This document shows positions 15,588 through 24,038 of a DNA stretch of 32,760 nt, piece after piece (within the stretch, counting starts at the first letter, position 1; every line of letters starts with the position of its first letter). The notes below the pieces were generated by a model. That model saw only the letters and a program-made list of their open reading frames with translations, searched no databases and was not told the origin of the DNA. The position numbers and the translations under genes are program-made. This stretch comes from Paenibacillus sp. (lineage in GTDB: Bacteria; Bacillota; Bacilli; Paenibacillales; Paenibacillaceae), in assembly GCA_023512345.1 (NCBI GenBank), contig JAILZT010000037.1, positions 1 to 32,760 of the forward strand. Reading direction: 5' to 3'.

Positions 15588-15707
15588 CAAATCACGCTCC
15601 TGTCTTACGCCGCCGGTCTTTTTAAGACTCGAGTACAGCACCTTAGAGTGGCTTTACATAGATTTTCATTCGACAAGCTTCTATGTTTTTCCTGCTTTTC
15701 GGCCTAT

Positions 15708-15941
15708 TTACTCACCGTACCAGTAAAAAAACCGCAATCTTTGCTCGAGGTTCAAATCATTAGTTTCCCGGCCATCTTCGTGAAATGCTCGAACTGCTGA
15801 TCCCTCCGGGATACCGTAATCGTCCATAGGATTAATCCAGGCCTGGAGCCTATTCATTCCATAATAAAATAGATAACTTATCGCAATAAACATAATGATT
15901 AAATACAGTCGCCGCACCGATTTTGGAATAGAGATAATCAT
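15708..15941 (-). CDS. YqzK-like small membrane protein (DUF4227)
   Basis: The 77-residue protein has a basic N-terminus, one membrane helix (residues about 11-29, LYLIIMFIAISYLFYYG) and a tail with GSAVRAFHEDG and RLRFFYWYGE, which I recognise as the DUF4227/YqzK family. The function is unknown. It lies between fur and xerD exactly as in Bacillus. TAGGAGG precedes the ATG. Confidence 0.85.
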   Translation of the reverse strand: MIISIPKSVRRLYLIIMFIAISYLFYYGMNRLQAWINPMDDYGIPEGSAVRAFHEDGRETNDLNLEQRLRFFYWYGE

Positions 15942-16082
15942 TTTGTTTTCCTCCTAAAAGTTCATATGCTAATCGGTACAAAACTGACTTTCAGTTCAGG
16001 ACAACCTAGTCCTACACCTTATGCTTTTTAGGAGGTATTTATGTATGTTGCTCTGCCAGAGTAACGGATTAAACTGTTACTA

Positions 16083-16131
16083 AACTTTAAAAGCTCTCTC
16101 CGGCAATCTTACCGGAAAGAGCTTTAAAGTT
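16083..16131 (-). terminator. Terminator downstream of fur
   Basis: A stem of about 20 bp with one bulge pairs AACTTTAAAAGCTCTCTCCGG (read as two arms around CAATCTTA) with its complement at 16112-16131. It begins 17 bp after the fur stop on the minus strand. Confidence 0.8.
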
Positions 16132-16147
16132 ATAACTTCATCTATAG

Positions 16148-16615
16148 TTACTCCGGACGGTTCCCATCCGGATTATTCTTATCCTTGCAGCGGTGGCAAA
16201 TGCCATGAAAATCAAGCCTGTGATCAAGTACGGTGAAATTGTATTCAAGTTCGAGCTTTTCTTCCAGCGGTCCTAACCAATCTTCACGAATCTCGTCCAT
16301 ACTTCCGCATTGCACACATATTAAATGATGATGATGGTGCTTAGCAGTATCCGTACGAAGATCATAACGTGCAACCCCGTCACCGAAGTTGATTTTCTCC
16401 ACAACATGCAGCTCGCTTAGTAATTCCAAGGTTCGATACACGGTGGCTAGACCGATTTCAGGTGCTTTCTCTTTAACAAGCATGAATACATCCTCAGCAC
16501 TTAGATGATCCTCTTCATTCTCTAGTAGCACTCTTACGGTTGCTTCCCGTTGAGGCGTAAGCTTATATCCATGGGATTGTAGCTGTTGTTTAATTTTGTC
16601 TATCCGAGCTTCCAT
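16148..16615 (-). CDS. fur: Ferric uptake regulator Fur
   Basis: Fur is the iron-dependent repressor that binds 19-bp boxes like the one at 2235. The 155-residue protein has the winged helix (LTPQREATVRVLLE, HLSAEDVFMLVK, GLATVYRTLELL), the His-rich metal site in KHHHHHLIC, the CVQC and CHRC zinc pairs, and an acidic C-terminal region. The length is normal. It has its own SigA-type promoter. The order spoIIM-fur-yqzK-xerD is conserved in Bacillus. Confidence 0.96.
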   Translation of the reverse strand: MEARIDKIKQQLQSHGYKLTPQREATVRVLLENEEDHLSAEDVFMLVKEKAPEIGLATVYRTLELLSELHVVEKINFGDGVARYDLRTDTAKHHHHHLICVQCGSMDEIREDWLGPLEEKLELEYNFTVLDHRLDFHGICHRCKDKNNPDGNRPE

Positions 16616-16668
16616 TGTCTGCCTCCCCCTTGGAAAAGTACCGCACCGGGCCTCAAACCACTTCTTTC

Positions 16669-16698
16669 ATTATAGGGGGAGTCGGTTTGAGAAGTCAA
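16669..16698 (-). promoter_or_regulatory. SigA-type promoter of fur
   Basis: On the minus strand TTGACT (16698-16693) and a perfect TATAAT (16674-16669) are 18 bp apart, about 50 bp before the fur start. No Fur box is seen here, so autoregulation is not evident. Confidence 0.8.
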
Positions 16699-16704
16699 AC
16701 GCTT

Positions 16705-17355
16705 TTACTTTGTAGCCAAATCAACGGCAGATTGTACAAGGGATGGCGTAACCCACTTCATCATCGCTGGTGTTACCCAGGTTTCAAAGCAGGAAACCCC
16801 CAGAATCAACATTGCCATAGACACCGACAAAACCGTATACATAGCGAACGGGCGGGTTATCGAATGGCGACGCTGGCCTAACACTCGGCTGCGAATCATA
16901 AGTAGGGAGAAAGCGATGGCTGCAGCACTGCATACCAAGAGAACCGGAATGAGCACCAGATTGTGAGGGGCAACCGACACAAGTGCGAACAGAAGGCCGT
17001 GCCAAGAGTATTGAGCAATAAGAGTGCCAACTGTAAACCCAATCAGCACACCTTTTAGAAAATCAAGAATTAAAATCCCCGGCAGCCCGATAACGGAGAG
17101 CCCGAGAATCCAAATCAAGCCAATCCACTTCAGATGAAGGCCAGCGATGGCCCAAAAGGATCCTGTGTCTGCAGGAAGACCCTGCTGATCCACTGTAATA
17201 AAGAAGCTGCCCAGGTACTCCCCAAGGTCCTGCTGCTGATCCAGCGTTAATGCGCTGACAATAAGAGCCCCGAAGATGACCCCTACCAAGAATAAAACAG
17301 CAACAAAAATATACAGCGGTGTCTGTTCCTTAACCATCAGTCGGATATTTCGCAT
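16705..17355 (-). CDS. spoIIM: Stage II sporulation protein M
   Basis: SpoIIM is a membrane protein that scaffolds SpoIID and SpoIIP during engulfment. The 216-residue sequence has about five membrane segments, with family features GVIFGALIVSAL, GLSVIGLPGILILDFLKGVLIGFTVG and VAPHNLVLIP. The position between the EndoQ-like gene and fur is as in Bacillus. Its partner SpoIIP is represented in this window only by a relic at 434-826. Confidence 0.95.
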   Translation of the reverse strand: MRNIRLMVKEQTPLYIFVAVLFLVGVIFGALIVSALTLDQQQDLGEYLGSFFITVDQQGLPADTGSFWAIAGLHLKWIGLIWILGLSVIGLPGILILDFLKGVLIGFTVGTLIAQYSWHGLLFALVSVAPHNLVLIPVLLVCSAAAIAFSLLMIRSRVLGQRRHSITRPFAMYTVLSVSMAMLILGVSCFETWVTPAMMKWVTPSLVQSAVDLATK

Positions 17356-17410
17356 CTTGGACGTTCTCCTTTACGGTCACATGTTACACCATATGAAGAA
17401 ACGGCCAGTT

Positions 17411-18628
17411 CTATGACTTGTCCTTTTTGGGAGTCTCTTGCTTCACAACTTTACCGTATGTCCCCCCGCCTCCAACCGATAATTCAAGAACTCCCGAACG
17501 GGCCGCAATGATTTTAGAGGCTAAATCGGCACCGGCGATTGCTGAAATCTCTTGTTCTGTAGCCTTATGCAATATATTCATTTCATTGCCAAAAGCCTGT
17601 AAAAGAACATTCATCTTCGCTTTACCAAGACCCGGAATAAAGTCTAACGGCACCTGATAATGGTAAGGAGGACGGTGAGCAGGAATCATCGGTGACTCTC
17701 TGTCAGCGATATGCAGGATTCGGTCCAGCACACCCTGTACCAGCTTAATACTCCCGCAGTAAGGACAACGATCCAAAGTGGCAAAATCTTCATCAATAAT
17801 ACTGCCGCAGCCGCTGCAGTAAGTTCTGTGGTATTTACCCAGTCGTGGGTTAAGCCCGAAGTTAGCAGCAACCCTGCGTCCAGCTCTACGTTCAAGCGCC
17901 ATCTGTAACTCTTTGAAAGAGGGCTCTGCCAACTCCATAACATTATACTCACGCCCGATTTTTCCCAAGGAATGTGCATCCGAGTTGGTTAGGAAGGAAT
18001 AAGGATCAAGTTCGCTGATATAGCCGGCCATTTCCGAATCTGCACTTAAGCCAAGCTCCACTGCAGCAATTCGCTCCAGATCAAATAATTCAGCCATTTG
18101 TTCCGTGGCACAGCCATACAAGCCCTTATGTGGAGTGAAAATGTGGGCTGGAATAAGAAGACCGCCTCTTCCTGTGATCTCATCCTGTAATACACGTGAC
18201 GGAGCGTATAAACGCTGGGAGCTTAAATTAATATTCCGCATGTGACGGCTCATCCAGCTGCTAAAGTCCATCATTGTATTGAGGTCCGGCATAAAAGCTA
18301 GAACATGACATTCCTTCCGCCCTGGTTCACGGATCTCAATCTCCGCACCAAGAACTATCGTCGTTCCCCGGTAAGAAATACCACCACCCTCAGCCTCCGT
18401 CATTTCTCCGGATTCCAGACAGTCCATAATATCCTGCTGAACCGGAGGGGAGTGGCTGTCAATGATCCCGATTAACTCTATCCCTTTGCGCTCTGCAGCC
18501 TCTTTAGCTATACCCGCAAAGGTAAGATCTCGACTCCCGCTGATTTTAACCGACTGCCCGTTAGAGGCTTTGCCAATATGAACGTGGAGGTCACAGTAGC
18601 AGTTCTTGAGTTCCTGTTCTAATGCCAT
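17411..18628 (-). CDS. EndoQ-like endonuclease (PHP domain, YqxK family)
   Basis: EndoQ nicks DNA 5' of deaminated bases such as uracil and hypoxanthine. The protein has a PHP metal site (CDLHVHIG, IIDSHSP, AEIEIRE, PAHIFTPH, TNSDAHSLG), a zinc ribbon (YCSGCG and CPYCG) and a C-terminal helix-hairpin-helix-like end (LDFIPGLGKAKMNVLL, ISAIAGADLA). The frame opens at a TTG at 18655; I prefer the ATG at 18628 (405 residues), which overlaps the nudF stop and leaves the usual short lead to the HxH motif. It is the homologue of yqxK in the conserved nudF-spoIIM block. Confidence 0.87.
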   Translation of the reverse strand: MALEQELKNCYCDLHVHIGKASNGQSVKISGSRDLTFAGIAKEAAERKGIELIGIIDSHSPPVQQDIMDCLESGEMTEAEGGGISYRGTTIVLGAEIEIREPGRKECHVLAFMPDLNTMMDFSSWMSRHMRNINLSSQRLYAPSRVLQDEITGRGGLLIPAHIFTPHKGLYGCATEQMAELFDLERIAAVELGLSADSEMAGYISELDPYSFLTNSDAHSLGKIGREYNVMELAEPSFKELQMALERRAGRRVAANFGLNPRLGKYHRTYCSGCGSIIDEDFATLDRCPYCGSIKLVQGVLDRILHIADRESPMIPAHRPPYHYQVPLDFIPGLGKAKMNVLLQAFGNEMNILHKATEQEISAIAGADLASKIIAARSGVLELSVGGGGTYGKVVKQETPKKDKS

Positions 18629-19191
18629 TGTCCGGTCAAGGTATAGAGATGCCAAGCGTATACCGCCATCATTGTTTTGGCATCAGCAATCCGTCCATCT
18701 TTTATATATTGATAGGCTTCTTCAAGTGTAAGTTCTGATACCTCCAGGAACTCATCCTCGTCCAGTGACATTTCACCCGGCTGTGCATTCTCCGTTACGT
18801 ACAAATGTATAATTTCGTCAGCGAATCCCGGAGAAGTGTAGAACGATTTCAAAAGAAATAAGTCTCCGCTATGAAAGCCAGTCTCTTCTTGAAGCTCTCT
18901 TTGGGCTGCGAATAATGGGTCTTCTCCCGCATCCAGTTTACCCGCTGGAATCTCTACTTCGGTACGGTGCATTGGCTGACGATACTGCTCAACTACCAGC
19001 ATTTTGTTGTTGTTCAAGGCTAGTACGGCAACTGCTCCAGGGTGCTTCACTACCTCGCGGGTAGCTGTATTGCCATCCGGCATACGCACGGTATCCACCT
19101 GAAGGGTAATGATTTTCCCATTAAAAATAGGCTCAGTGGATATTGTCACTTCGTCTAAAGCAGGGTTTGATATCATTTTTTGTTTTTCCAT
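18619..19191 (-). CDS. nudF: ADP-ribose pyrophosphatase (NUDIX)
   Basis: The enzyme hydrolyses ADP-ribose to AMP and ribose 5-phosphate. The complete NUDIX box is seen (GKLDAGEDPLFAAQ followed by RELQEETGF), with the typical NudF context EQYRQPMHRTEVEIPAG before it. The length of 190 residues fits. AAAGGAG precedes the ATG. It is the first gene of a minus-strand run towards spoIIM and overlaps the EndoQ-like gene by about 10 bp. Confidence 0.94.
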   Translation of the reverse strand: MEKQKMISNPALDEVTISTEPIFNGKIITLQVDTVRMPDGNTATREVVKHPGAVAVLALNNNKMLVVEQYRQPMHRTEVEIPAGKLDAGEDPLFAAQRELQEETGFHSGDLFLLKSFYTSPGFADEIIHLYVTENAQPGEMSLDEDEFLEVSELTLEEAYQYIKDGRIADAKTMMAVYAWHLYTLTGQWH

Positions 19192-19265
19192 AACTTAGGT
19201 CTCCTTTGGCTCAGTTCTGCATACGGTGTATTATAGCAAACTTAACTGGAAAGAAGGAATCGTCC

Positions 19266-19490
19266 ATGAATGACCTCTTCAGTCGTACAAGCTCCTCAGC
19301 AATAGTAATGGTTGGCAAACCGGATCAGATCAAAGCTAAGCTGGCTGGATGGATGCAGCAATACGGACGTGATATGCCGCTTTCTTATGTGTTGTCATTA
19401 CATGGTCATCCATCTATCCAAACACAATATAAAGAGCCCTCCCCAGAGACGGAAAGACCCGGGGATAGCTCCTCATTATGTTCCTTATAA
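19266..19490 (+). CDS. mciZ: MciZ-like FtsZ inhibitor (small protein)
   Basis: The 74-residue frame starts at an ATG with GAAGGAA upstream; an earlier ATG at 19206 has no ribosome binding site. The segment AIVMVGKPDQIKAKLAGW, then QQYGR, closely resembles Bacillus MciZ, a 40-residue mother-cell peptide that caps FtsZ filaments (core VVLVGKAWEIRAKL and EYGR). Here a C-terminal extension of about 25 hydrophilic residues follows. The position, divergent from nudF in the spoIIM cluster, supports the call as far as I recall the Bacillus locus. I found no convincing SigE promoter. The identification rests on a short match, so it is probable rather than certain. Confidence 0.62.
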   Translation: MNDLFSRTSSSAIVMVGKPDQIKAKLAGWMQQYGRDMPLSYVLSLHGHPSIQTQYKEPSPETERPGDSSSLCSL

Positions 19491-19493
19491 TGT

Positions 19494-20621
19494 CTAACCT
19501 TTTACACTCTCAGTAATAATTGCCACAACTATTTCAGCTGCTTTAACAATATCTTGAGCCTTAATTCGTTCTTTAGTTGTGTGAATATTCTCGTATCCAA
19601 TCGCCAAGTTCACCGTTGGAATCTTAAGGCCGTTGAACACATTGGCATCACTTCCTCCACCCGAATGAAACAGACGTGGTGTTAAACCTAATGACGAAAT
19701 GGCACGATCGGCAAGCTGTACGACAGGATCATGCTCATTGAAGCTGAATGCAGGGTAGATCACTTCACTGCGGAACTCACACTCCGCACCATATTCCCGA
19801 ACAGTTGTCTCTAACGCTTCGCGCATTTGAGCAACCTGTTGGTCAACTTTTTCCTGCACAATACTGCGAGCTTCCGCATCTAACTGCACGTGGTCACAGA
19901 CGATATTTGTAGGCCCGCCTCCAGCGAATTTGCCGATATTAGCGGTGGTCTCATTATCAATGCGTCCTAGCTTCATTGCCGCAATTGCCTTACTAGCCAC
20001 TTGAATGGCACTGATGCCATCCTCAGGATTAACGCCAGCATGTGCGGATTTGCCAAATATCTGCATGGTTACCTTTGCTTGTGTAGGTGCTGCAACTGCA
20101 ATTGCACCGAGCTCACCGTTAGAATCCAGTGCATAACCCATGTCAGCATCCAGATATTTTGGTTCCATTGCTCGTGCACCTAACAGCCCCGATTCTTCCC
20201 CTGCTGTAATTACGAATTGAATTTGTCCATGCGGAAGCTTCTGCTCCTGAATGACTCTAATGGCTTCGAATAAGGCTGCTAGACCTGCTTTGTCATCCGC
20301 ACCAAGGATGGTACTCCCATCACTCGTAATCCAGCCATCATCTCCAAGAATGGGCTTGATTCCTTGCCCGGGTACTACAGTATCCATATGGCAGGTGAAC
20401 AAAAGCTTCTGAGCCGCTCCCCCATTCTCAGCTGGCCAAGTGATGAACAAATTACCAGCACCATGCCCCGTTCTTTCCTGAGAATCGTCTTCAATAACCT
20501 CAAGTCCAAGTGCTTTGAATTTCTTCGTCAAAACATCCGCAATTTGCCGCTCATTTCTCGTCTCGCTATCAATGCGGACAAGCTCCATAAATTCCTGAAT
20601 CAATCGGTCTTGTGATATCAA
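19494..20621 (-). CDS. M20-family metallopeptidase, peptidase T-like (YqjE type)
   Basis: The 375-residue protein has the two-zinc M20 residues: TCHMDTVVPG, LGADDKAGLA, TAGEESGLLGA, the Asp in YALDSNGELG, and the late His in HTTKERIKAQD. A dimerisation domain with GKSAHAGVNPEDG lies in the middle. These indicate an aminopeptidase acting on short peptides, close to YqjE of Bacillus and to PepT. It ends 4 bp from the mciZ-like gene, which it faces. Confidence 0.9.
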   Translation of the reverse strand: MISQDRLIQEFMELVRIDSETRNERQIADVLTKKFKALGLEVIEDDSQERTGHGAGNLFITWPAENGGAAQKLLFTCHMDTVVPGQGIKPILGDDGWITSDGSTILGADDKAGLAALFEAIRVIQEQKLPHGQIQFVITAGEESGLLGARAMEPKYLDADMGYALDSNGELGAIAVAAPTQAKVTMQIFGKSAHAGVNPEDGISAIQVASKAIAAMKLGRIDNETTANIGKFAGGGPTNIVCDHVQLDAEARSIVQEKVDQQVAQMREALETTVREYGAECEFRSEVIYPAFSFNEHDPVVQLADRAISSLGLTPRLFHSGGGSDANVFNGLKIPTVNLAIGYENIHTTKERIKAQDIVKAAEIVVAIITESVKG

Positions 20622-20715
20622 TGGACTTCCCTCTCTTTCAGAGATACGTTACAATAGTTGTACTTAAATCAATACCTTATGTCCATAACTTAAACTTATT
20701 CCAAAGGAGTCACTC

Positions 20716-20817
20716 ATGCAACGTCAAAAATGGTTCCGCATAATCATCTACGTGATGCTGATCGCTATGATCGCTTCCACCCTGCTTATCGTCATCCAGC
20801 CGTTCCTGGTAGGTTAA
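20716..20817 (+). CDS. prli42: Prli42-like membrane miniprotein
   Basis: A 33-codon gene too short for ordinary gene calls encodes a basic N-terminus (MQRQKWFR) and one membrane helix (IIIYVMLIAMIASTLLIVI) ending QPFLVG. The pattern YVMLIAMIASTLL is what I recall of Prli42, the miniprotein that anchors the stressosome to the membrane in Listeria and relatives. AAAGGAGT precedes the ATG at good spacing, and a strong terminator follows 18 bp after the stop, so it forms a complete small transcription unit. Confidence 0.65.
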   Translation: MQRQKWFRIIIYVMLIAMIASTLLIVIQPFLVG

Positions 20818-20834
20818 CAATGCGACATGTCAAT

Positions 20835-20864
20835 AATAGCAGCCCGGAGTTCCGGGCTGCTATT
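20835..20864. terminator. Bidirectional terminator between the Prli42-like gene and lipB
   Basis: A perfect 14-bp inverted repeat, AATAGCAGCCCGGA and its complement, separated by only two bases, lies between convergent genes. The plus side ends in TATTTGT. Confidence 0.85.
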
Positions 20865-20871
20865 TGTCATG

Positions 20872-21570
20872 TTAAGCTTCTCCGATGATTTCCTCGTAAG
20901 TAAATTGATTCAGAAAGTAAGGCACAAGCTCACTTGCAACCTTTTCGATATCCAGGCTTTTCCCACTGCATTCCTCTAATGAGGTTACTCCATATTGGGC
21001 AATTCCACAGGGTATAATCCCCTGAAAGCCTTTTTCGGACATGCCTGCACTGATATTAAAGGCAAAGCCATGGCTGGTTACAAAACCTTTACGGTACTTG
21101 CTTTTGTTAAACTTGATACCGATCGCACAAATTTTCTCATCGCCTACCCAGACACCTGTGTATTCTGGTTTACGATCACCTACAATGCCATAGGATGCGA
21201 GATAATTAATAATAACCTGTTCAAGATCACGCAGATATCCATGCAAATTAACCTTTCCATCTTCTCCGATTCGCAGAAGTGGATAACCAACGAGTTGACC
21301 CGGTCCATGGTATGTAATATCTCCACCACGATCAATTTCAAACAACGTTATGCCTTGTTCTTTGAGTTGATCGCTGTTCAGGAGGAGATGCTCGGGATGG
21401 TTCTGTGAACCGATCGTATAGGTAGGCGGATGCTGCAAAAGGATAAGCCGCTCCGGCTTTTCACCGGAATCAATGGCTTGTACCGCTTCCTTTTGCAACT
21501 CCCATGCCTTGCCGTACTCCATCATGGGGGTATACGAAATGGCCAGCCTACGTGCGTTCGTGTTGCTCAT
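20872..21570 (-). CDS. lipB: Octanoyltransferase LipB
   Basis: LipB moves octanoyl groups from acyl carrier protein to lipoyl domains, the first step of protein lipoylation. The 232-residue sequence shows the signature RGGDITYHGPGQLVGYP, the catalytic lysine region ICAIGIKF, HGFAFNI and the catalytic cysteine in IIPCGI. It is 50 bp after the lipoylated E2 gene with no hairpin between, so it probably belongs to the same operon, and a terminator follows it. Bacillus subtilis uses LipM and LipL instead, so this is the other route. Confidence 0.95.
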   Translation of the reverse strand: MSNTNARRLAISYTPMMEYGKAWELQKEAVQAIDSGEKPERLILLQHPPTYTIGSQNHPEHLLLNSDQLKEQGITLFEIDRGGDITYHGPGQLVGYPLLRIGEDGKVNLHGYLRDLEQVIINYLASYGIVGDRKPEYTGVWVGDEKICAIGIKFNKSKYRKGFVTSHGFAFNISAGMSEKGFQGIIPCGIAQYGVTSLEECSGKSLDIEKVASELVPYFLNQFTYEEIIGEA

Positions 21571-21620
21571 GCCTAGACATCCCCTTTTCCCGAGTTTTCT
21601 AGTATTGCACTCTTTAATAA

Positions 21621-23015
21621 CTAGTACAGCTTAGTATCAGGCGTGTACCCTTCCACATTTTCCTTGACCCTTTGCAGGAATCGTCCGCTTATAACCCCAT
21701 CCAGAATCCGATGATCCAGAGACAGACAGATATTAGCCATGGAACGCACTGCGATCATATCATTAATAACTACAGGCTTCTTCACAATAGACTCGAAGGT
21801 AACAATTGCCGCTTGGGGGTAGTTAATGATTGGATAAGAAAGAATGGAACCAAATGATCCTGTATTATTAACCGTAAATGTTCCGCCTTGCATATCCTCT
21901 AGACGCAGTTTACCCTCACGAGTCTTAAATGCAAGCTCATCAATCTCACGTGCTAACCCAGCTACATTCTTCTGATCAGCATTCTTAATGACAGGGGTCA
22001 TTACTGAGTCCTCGGTACCTACTGCAAGGGATATATTAATATCACGTTTGACGATAATTTTATCAACAGCCCAGACAGAGTTCATAATTGGGTAGTCTTT
22101 AATGGCACTTACAACAGCCTTCATTAAAAAGGCAAGATAAGTGAGATTAATGCCCTCTTTGCGCTTGAACTCATCCTTAAGCTTGTTCCGAAGCATAACC
22201 AGATTCGTGACATCCACTTCAATCATAGTCCAAGCATGCGGAATCTCCGTAACGCTTTGGCGCATGCGCGATGCAATGGTGTTGCGAATCGGTGTAACAT
22301 CAATTAAATATTCCGAGCTGCTGCCCCGTCCGCCTTCTACCTCAATAGTTGGGATACGCGGAGACTCACTAAAATGAAGTCCGGAATTACGGACAGGTTG
22401 ATTGTTCTCTTCGACTATAGGGAGTATAGCTTGAACAGTCGGTGCTTGCTGACCAACGGACCCCGTATTCTGCACAGAAGTGCTCGCGGATGCTCCTCCA
22501 GCTGCAAGAAAGGCCAATACATCTTTACGGGTAATCCTCCCGCCATTGCCGGTTCCTGATACAGCCTTTAAATCTAAATTATGTTCGGCCGCTAACGTCT
22601 GTACTGCAGGAGAATACCGGGAACGCATTGGCGAATCGGTATCAGTGACTTGACCAGCAGCCGGAACTCCAGATCCCTGTTGAACAGCTTGCCGATCGCT
22701 TCCAGAAATAGGGGTTGGAGTTGCCTTTTGAAAGCTATGATCCGTTGTATTCGTAGCTGCCACGGGAACAGCAATTCGACAAATCACTTCACCAACATTG
22801 ACAGTTTGGCCTTCCTCGGCTAATAGTTCACCCATAATCCCATCGATGGTGGAAGGCAGTTCGGCATTTACTTTATCAGTAATGACTTCACAAAGCGCCT
22901 CATACTGCTCTACCGGATCACCCGGCTTTTTCAGCCATTTGCCGATCGTTGCTGATACAAGAGACTCTGCCAGCTGCGGCATGGTCACATCGATCAACTT
23001 TTGGTTGTCAGACAT
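21621..23015 (-). CDS. bkdB: Branched-chain 2-oxoacid dehydrogenase E2 (dihydrolipoamide acyltransferase)
   Basis: E2 is the core of the complex that turns branched-chain 2-oxoacids into acyl-CoA primers for branched fatty acids. The 464 residues contain one lipoyl domain with Lys48 in ITDKVNAE, an E3/E1-binding domain at about 132-168 (RYSPAVQTLAAEHNLDL, GGRITRKDVLAFL), Ala/Ser/Pro/Gln-rich linkers, and the acyltransferase domain ending in DHRILDGV (His435, Asp439). It follows E1 beta by 33 bp. Confidence 0.95.
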   Translation of the reverse strand: MSDNQKLIDVTMPQLAESLVSATIGKWLKKPGDPVEQYEALCEVITDKVNAELPSTIDGIMGELLAEEGQTVNVGEVICRIAVPVAATNTTDHSFQKATPTPISGSDRQAVQQGSGVPAAGQVTDTDSPMRSRYSPAVQTLAAEHNLDLKAVSGTGNGGRITRKDVLAFLAAGGASASTSVQNTGSVGQQAPTVQAILPIVEENNQPVRNSGLHFSESPRIPTIEVEGGRGSSSEYLIDVTPIRNTIASRMRQSVTEIPHAWTMIEVDVTNLVMLRNKLKDEFKRKEGINLTYLAFLMKAVVSAIKDYPIMNSVWAVDKIIVKRDINISLAVGTEDSVMTPVIKNADQKNVAGLAREIDELAFKTREGKLRLEDMQGGTFTVNNTGSFGSILSYPIINYPQAAIVTFESIVKKPVVINDMIAVRSMANICLSLDHRILDGVISGRFLQRVKENVEGYTPDTKLY

Positions 23016-23048
23016 AATTTCACTCCTTAAAGGTTTTACGATAATGCC

Positions 23049-24035
23049 CTAGTATTGGGCCAACCGAAGCATTTCCGCCTTTACCTTATCTTTGCTAAGC
23101 ATAAAGAACTTCTCCATCGGCGGGCTGATCGGCATGGCTGGCACATCTGGTCCACACAGTCGGAAGATTGGAGCGTCCAATTCAAACAGACAGTGTTCGG
23201 CAATAATCGCAGCCACTTCTCCGCCTATGCCCCCAGTTTTGTTGTCCTCATGCACAATAAGAACCTTCCCAGTCTTGCGTGCAGCAGCAATGATGGCTTC
23301 ACGATCAAGCGGCTGCAGTGTACGAAGATCAAGGATATGTGCTGTAATACCTTCCTCGCGCTCCAGTTCTTCCGCTGCTTGCATGGCAAAATGCAATGGA
23401 AGACTGTAGCCTATAACCGTAATGTCGCTTCCCTCACGGAGCAGATTCGCTTCTCCGATAGGTACTGTATATTCTCCCTCAGGAACATCTTCTTTGATCA
23501 GCTTGTAGCATTTCTTGTTCTCGAAGAACAAGACCGGATCCGGGTCACGCACTGCGGATTTCAGGAGACCTTTGGCATCTGCTGCCGAATAAGGTGCTAC
23601 AATTTTCAGTCCCGGCGTACCAAAGAAAATAGATTCCGGACATTGGGAATGATATAATCCACCAAAAATACCGCCGCCAATCGGTGCGCGGATAACAATA
23701 GGACAATTCCAGTCGTTGTTTGAGCGGTAACGGATTTTGGCAGCTTCACTGATAATCTGATTGGTTGCAGGCAACATGAAGTCAGAATACTGCATTTCGG
23801 CAATAGGCTTCATTCCGTACATAGCCGCACCTATAGCTACACCAGCAATAGCCGATTCTGCCAATGGTGTATCAAGAACACGCTCAGCACCGAACTGATC
23901 CTGAAGACCCTTCGTAGTTGTGAACACTCCACCCTTGACCCCGACATCTTCCCCAAGTATAAATACAGATTCATCCCGCTCCATTTCTTCTTTCATCGCC
24001 AGCCGGATGGCATCGATATATTCCATAATAGCCAT
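23049..24035 (-). CDS. bkdAB: Branched-chain 2-oxoacid dehydrogenase E1 beta
   Basis: The 328-residue transketolase-like subunit has ESVFILGEDVGVKGGVF, DTPLAESAIAGVAIGAAMYG, RAPIGGGIFGGLYHSQ, DPDPVLFFENK and LDLRTLQPLD, all typical of E1 beta. It pairs with E1 alpha to form the thiamine-diphosphate site. It starts 3 bp after the E1 alpha stop, so translation is coupled. Confidence 0.95.
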   Translation of the reverse strand: MAIMEYIDAIRLAMKEEMERDESVFILGEDVGVKGGVFTTTKGLQDQFGAERVLDTPLAESAIAGVAIGAAMYGMKPIAEMQYSDFMLPATNQIISEAAKIRYRSNNDWNCPIVIRAPIGGGIFGGLYHSQCPESIFFGTPGLKIVAPYSAADAKGLLKSAVRDPDPVLFFENKKCYKLIKEDVPEGEYTVPIGEANLLREGSDITVIGYSLPLHFAMQAAEELEREEGITAHILDLRTLQPLDREAIIAAARKTGKVLIVHEDNKTGGIGGEVAAIIAEHCLFELDAPIFRLCGPDVPAMPISPPMEKFFMLSKDKVKAEMLRLAQY

Positions 24036-24038
24036 AGT

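Noticed and set aside
15642..15707. ACATAG/CTATGT repeat between the yqzK-like gene and xerD as a terminator
   Set aside because: Six-base arms with a long loop and no T-run are likely to occur by chance.
19434..19471. GAGC-CCCC/GGGG-GCTC hairpin near the end of the mciZ-like gene
   Set aside because: The stem is broken by a 3x3 internal loop and lacks a T-run; not enough to call a terminator.
23055..23657. 200-codon plus-strand frame
   Set aside because: It lies wholly antisense to the well-supported E1 beta gene, has no ribosome binding site and no recognisable family.
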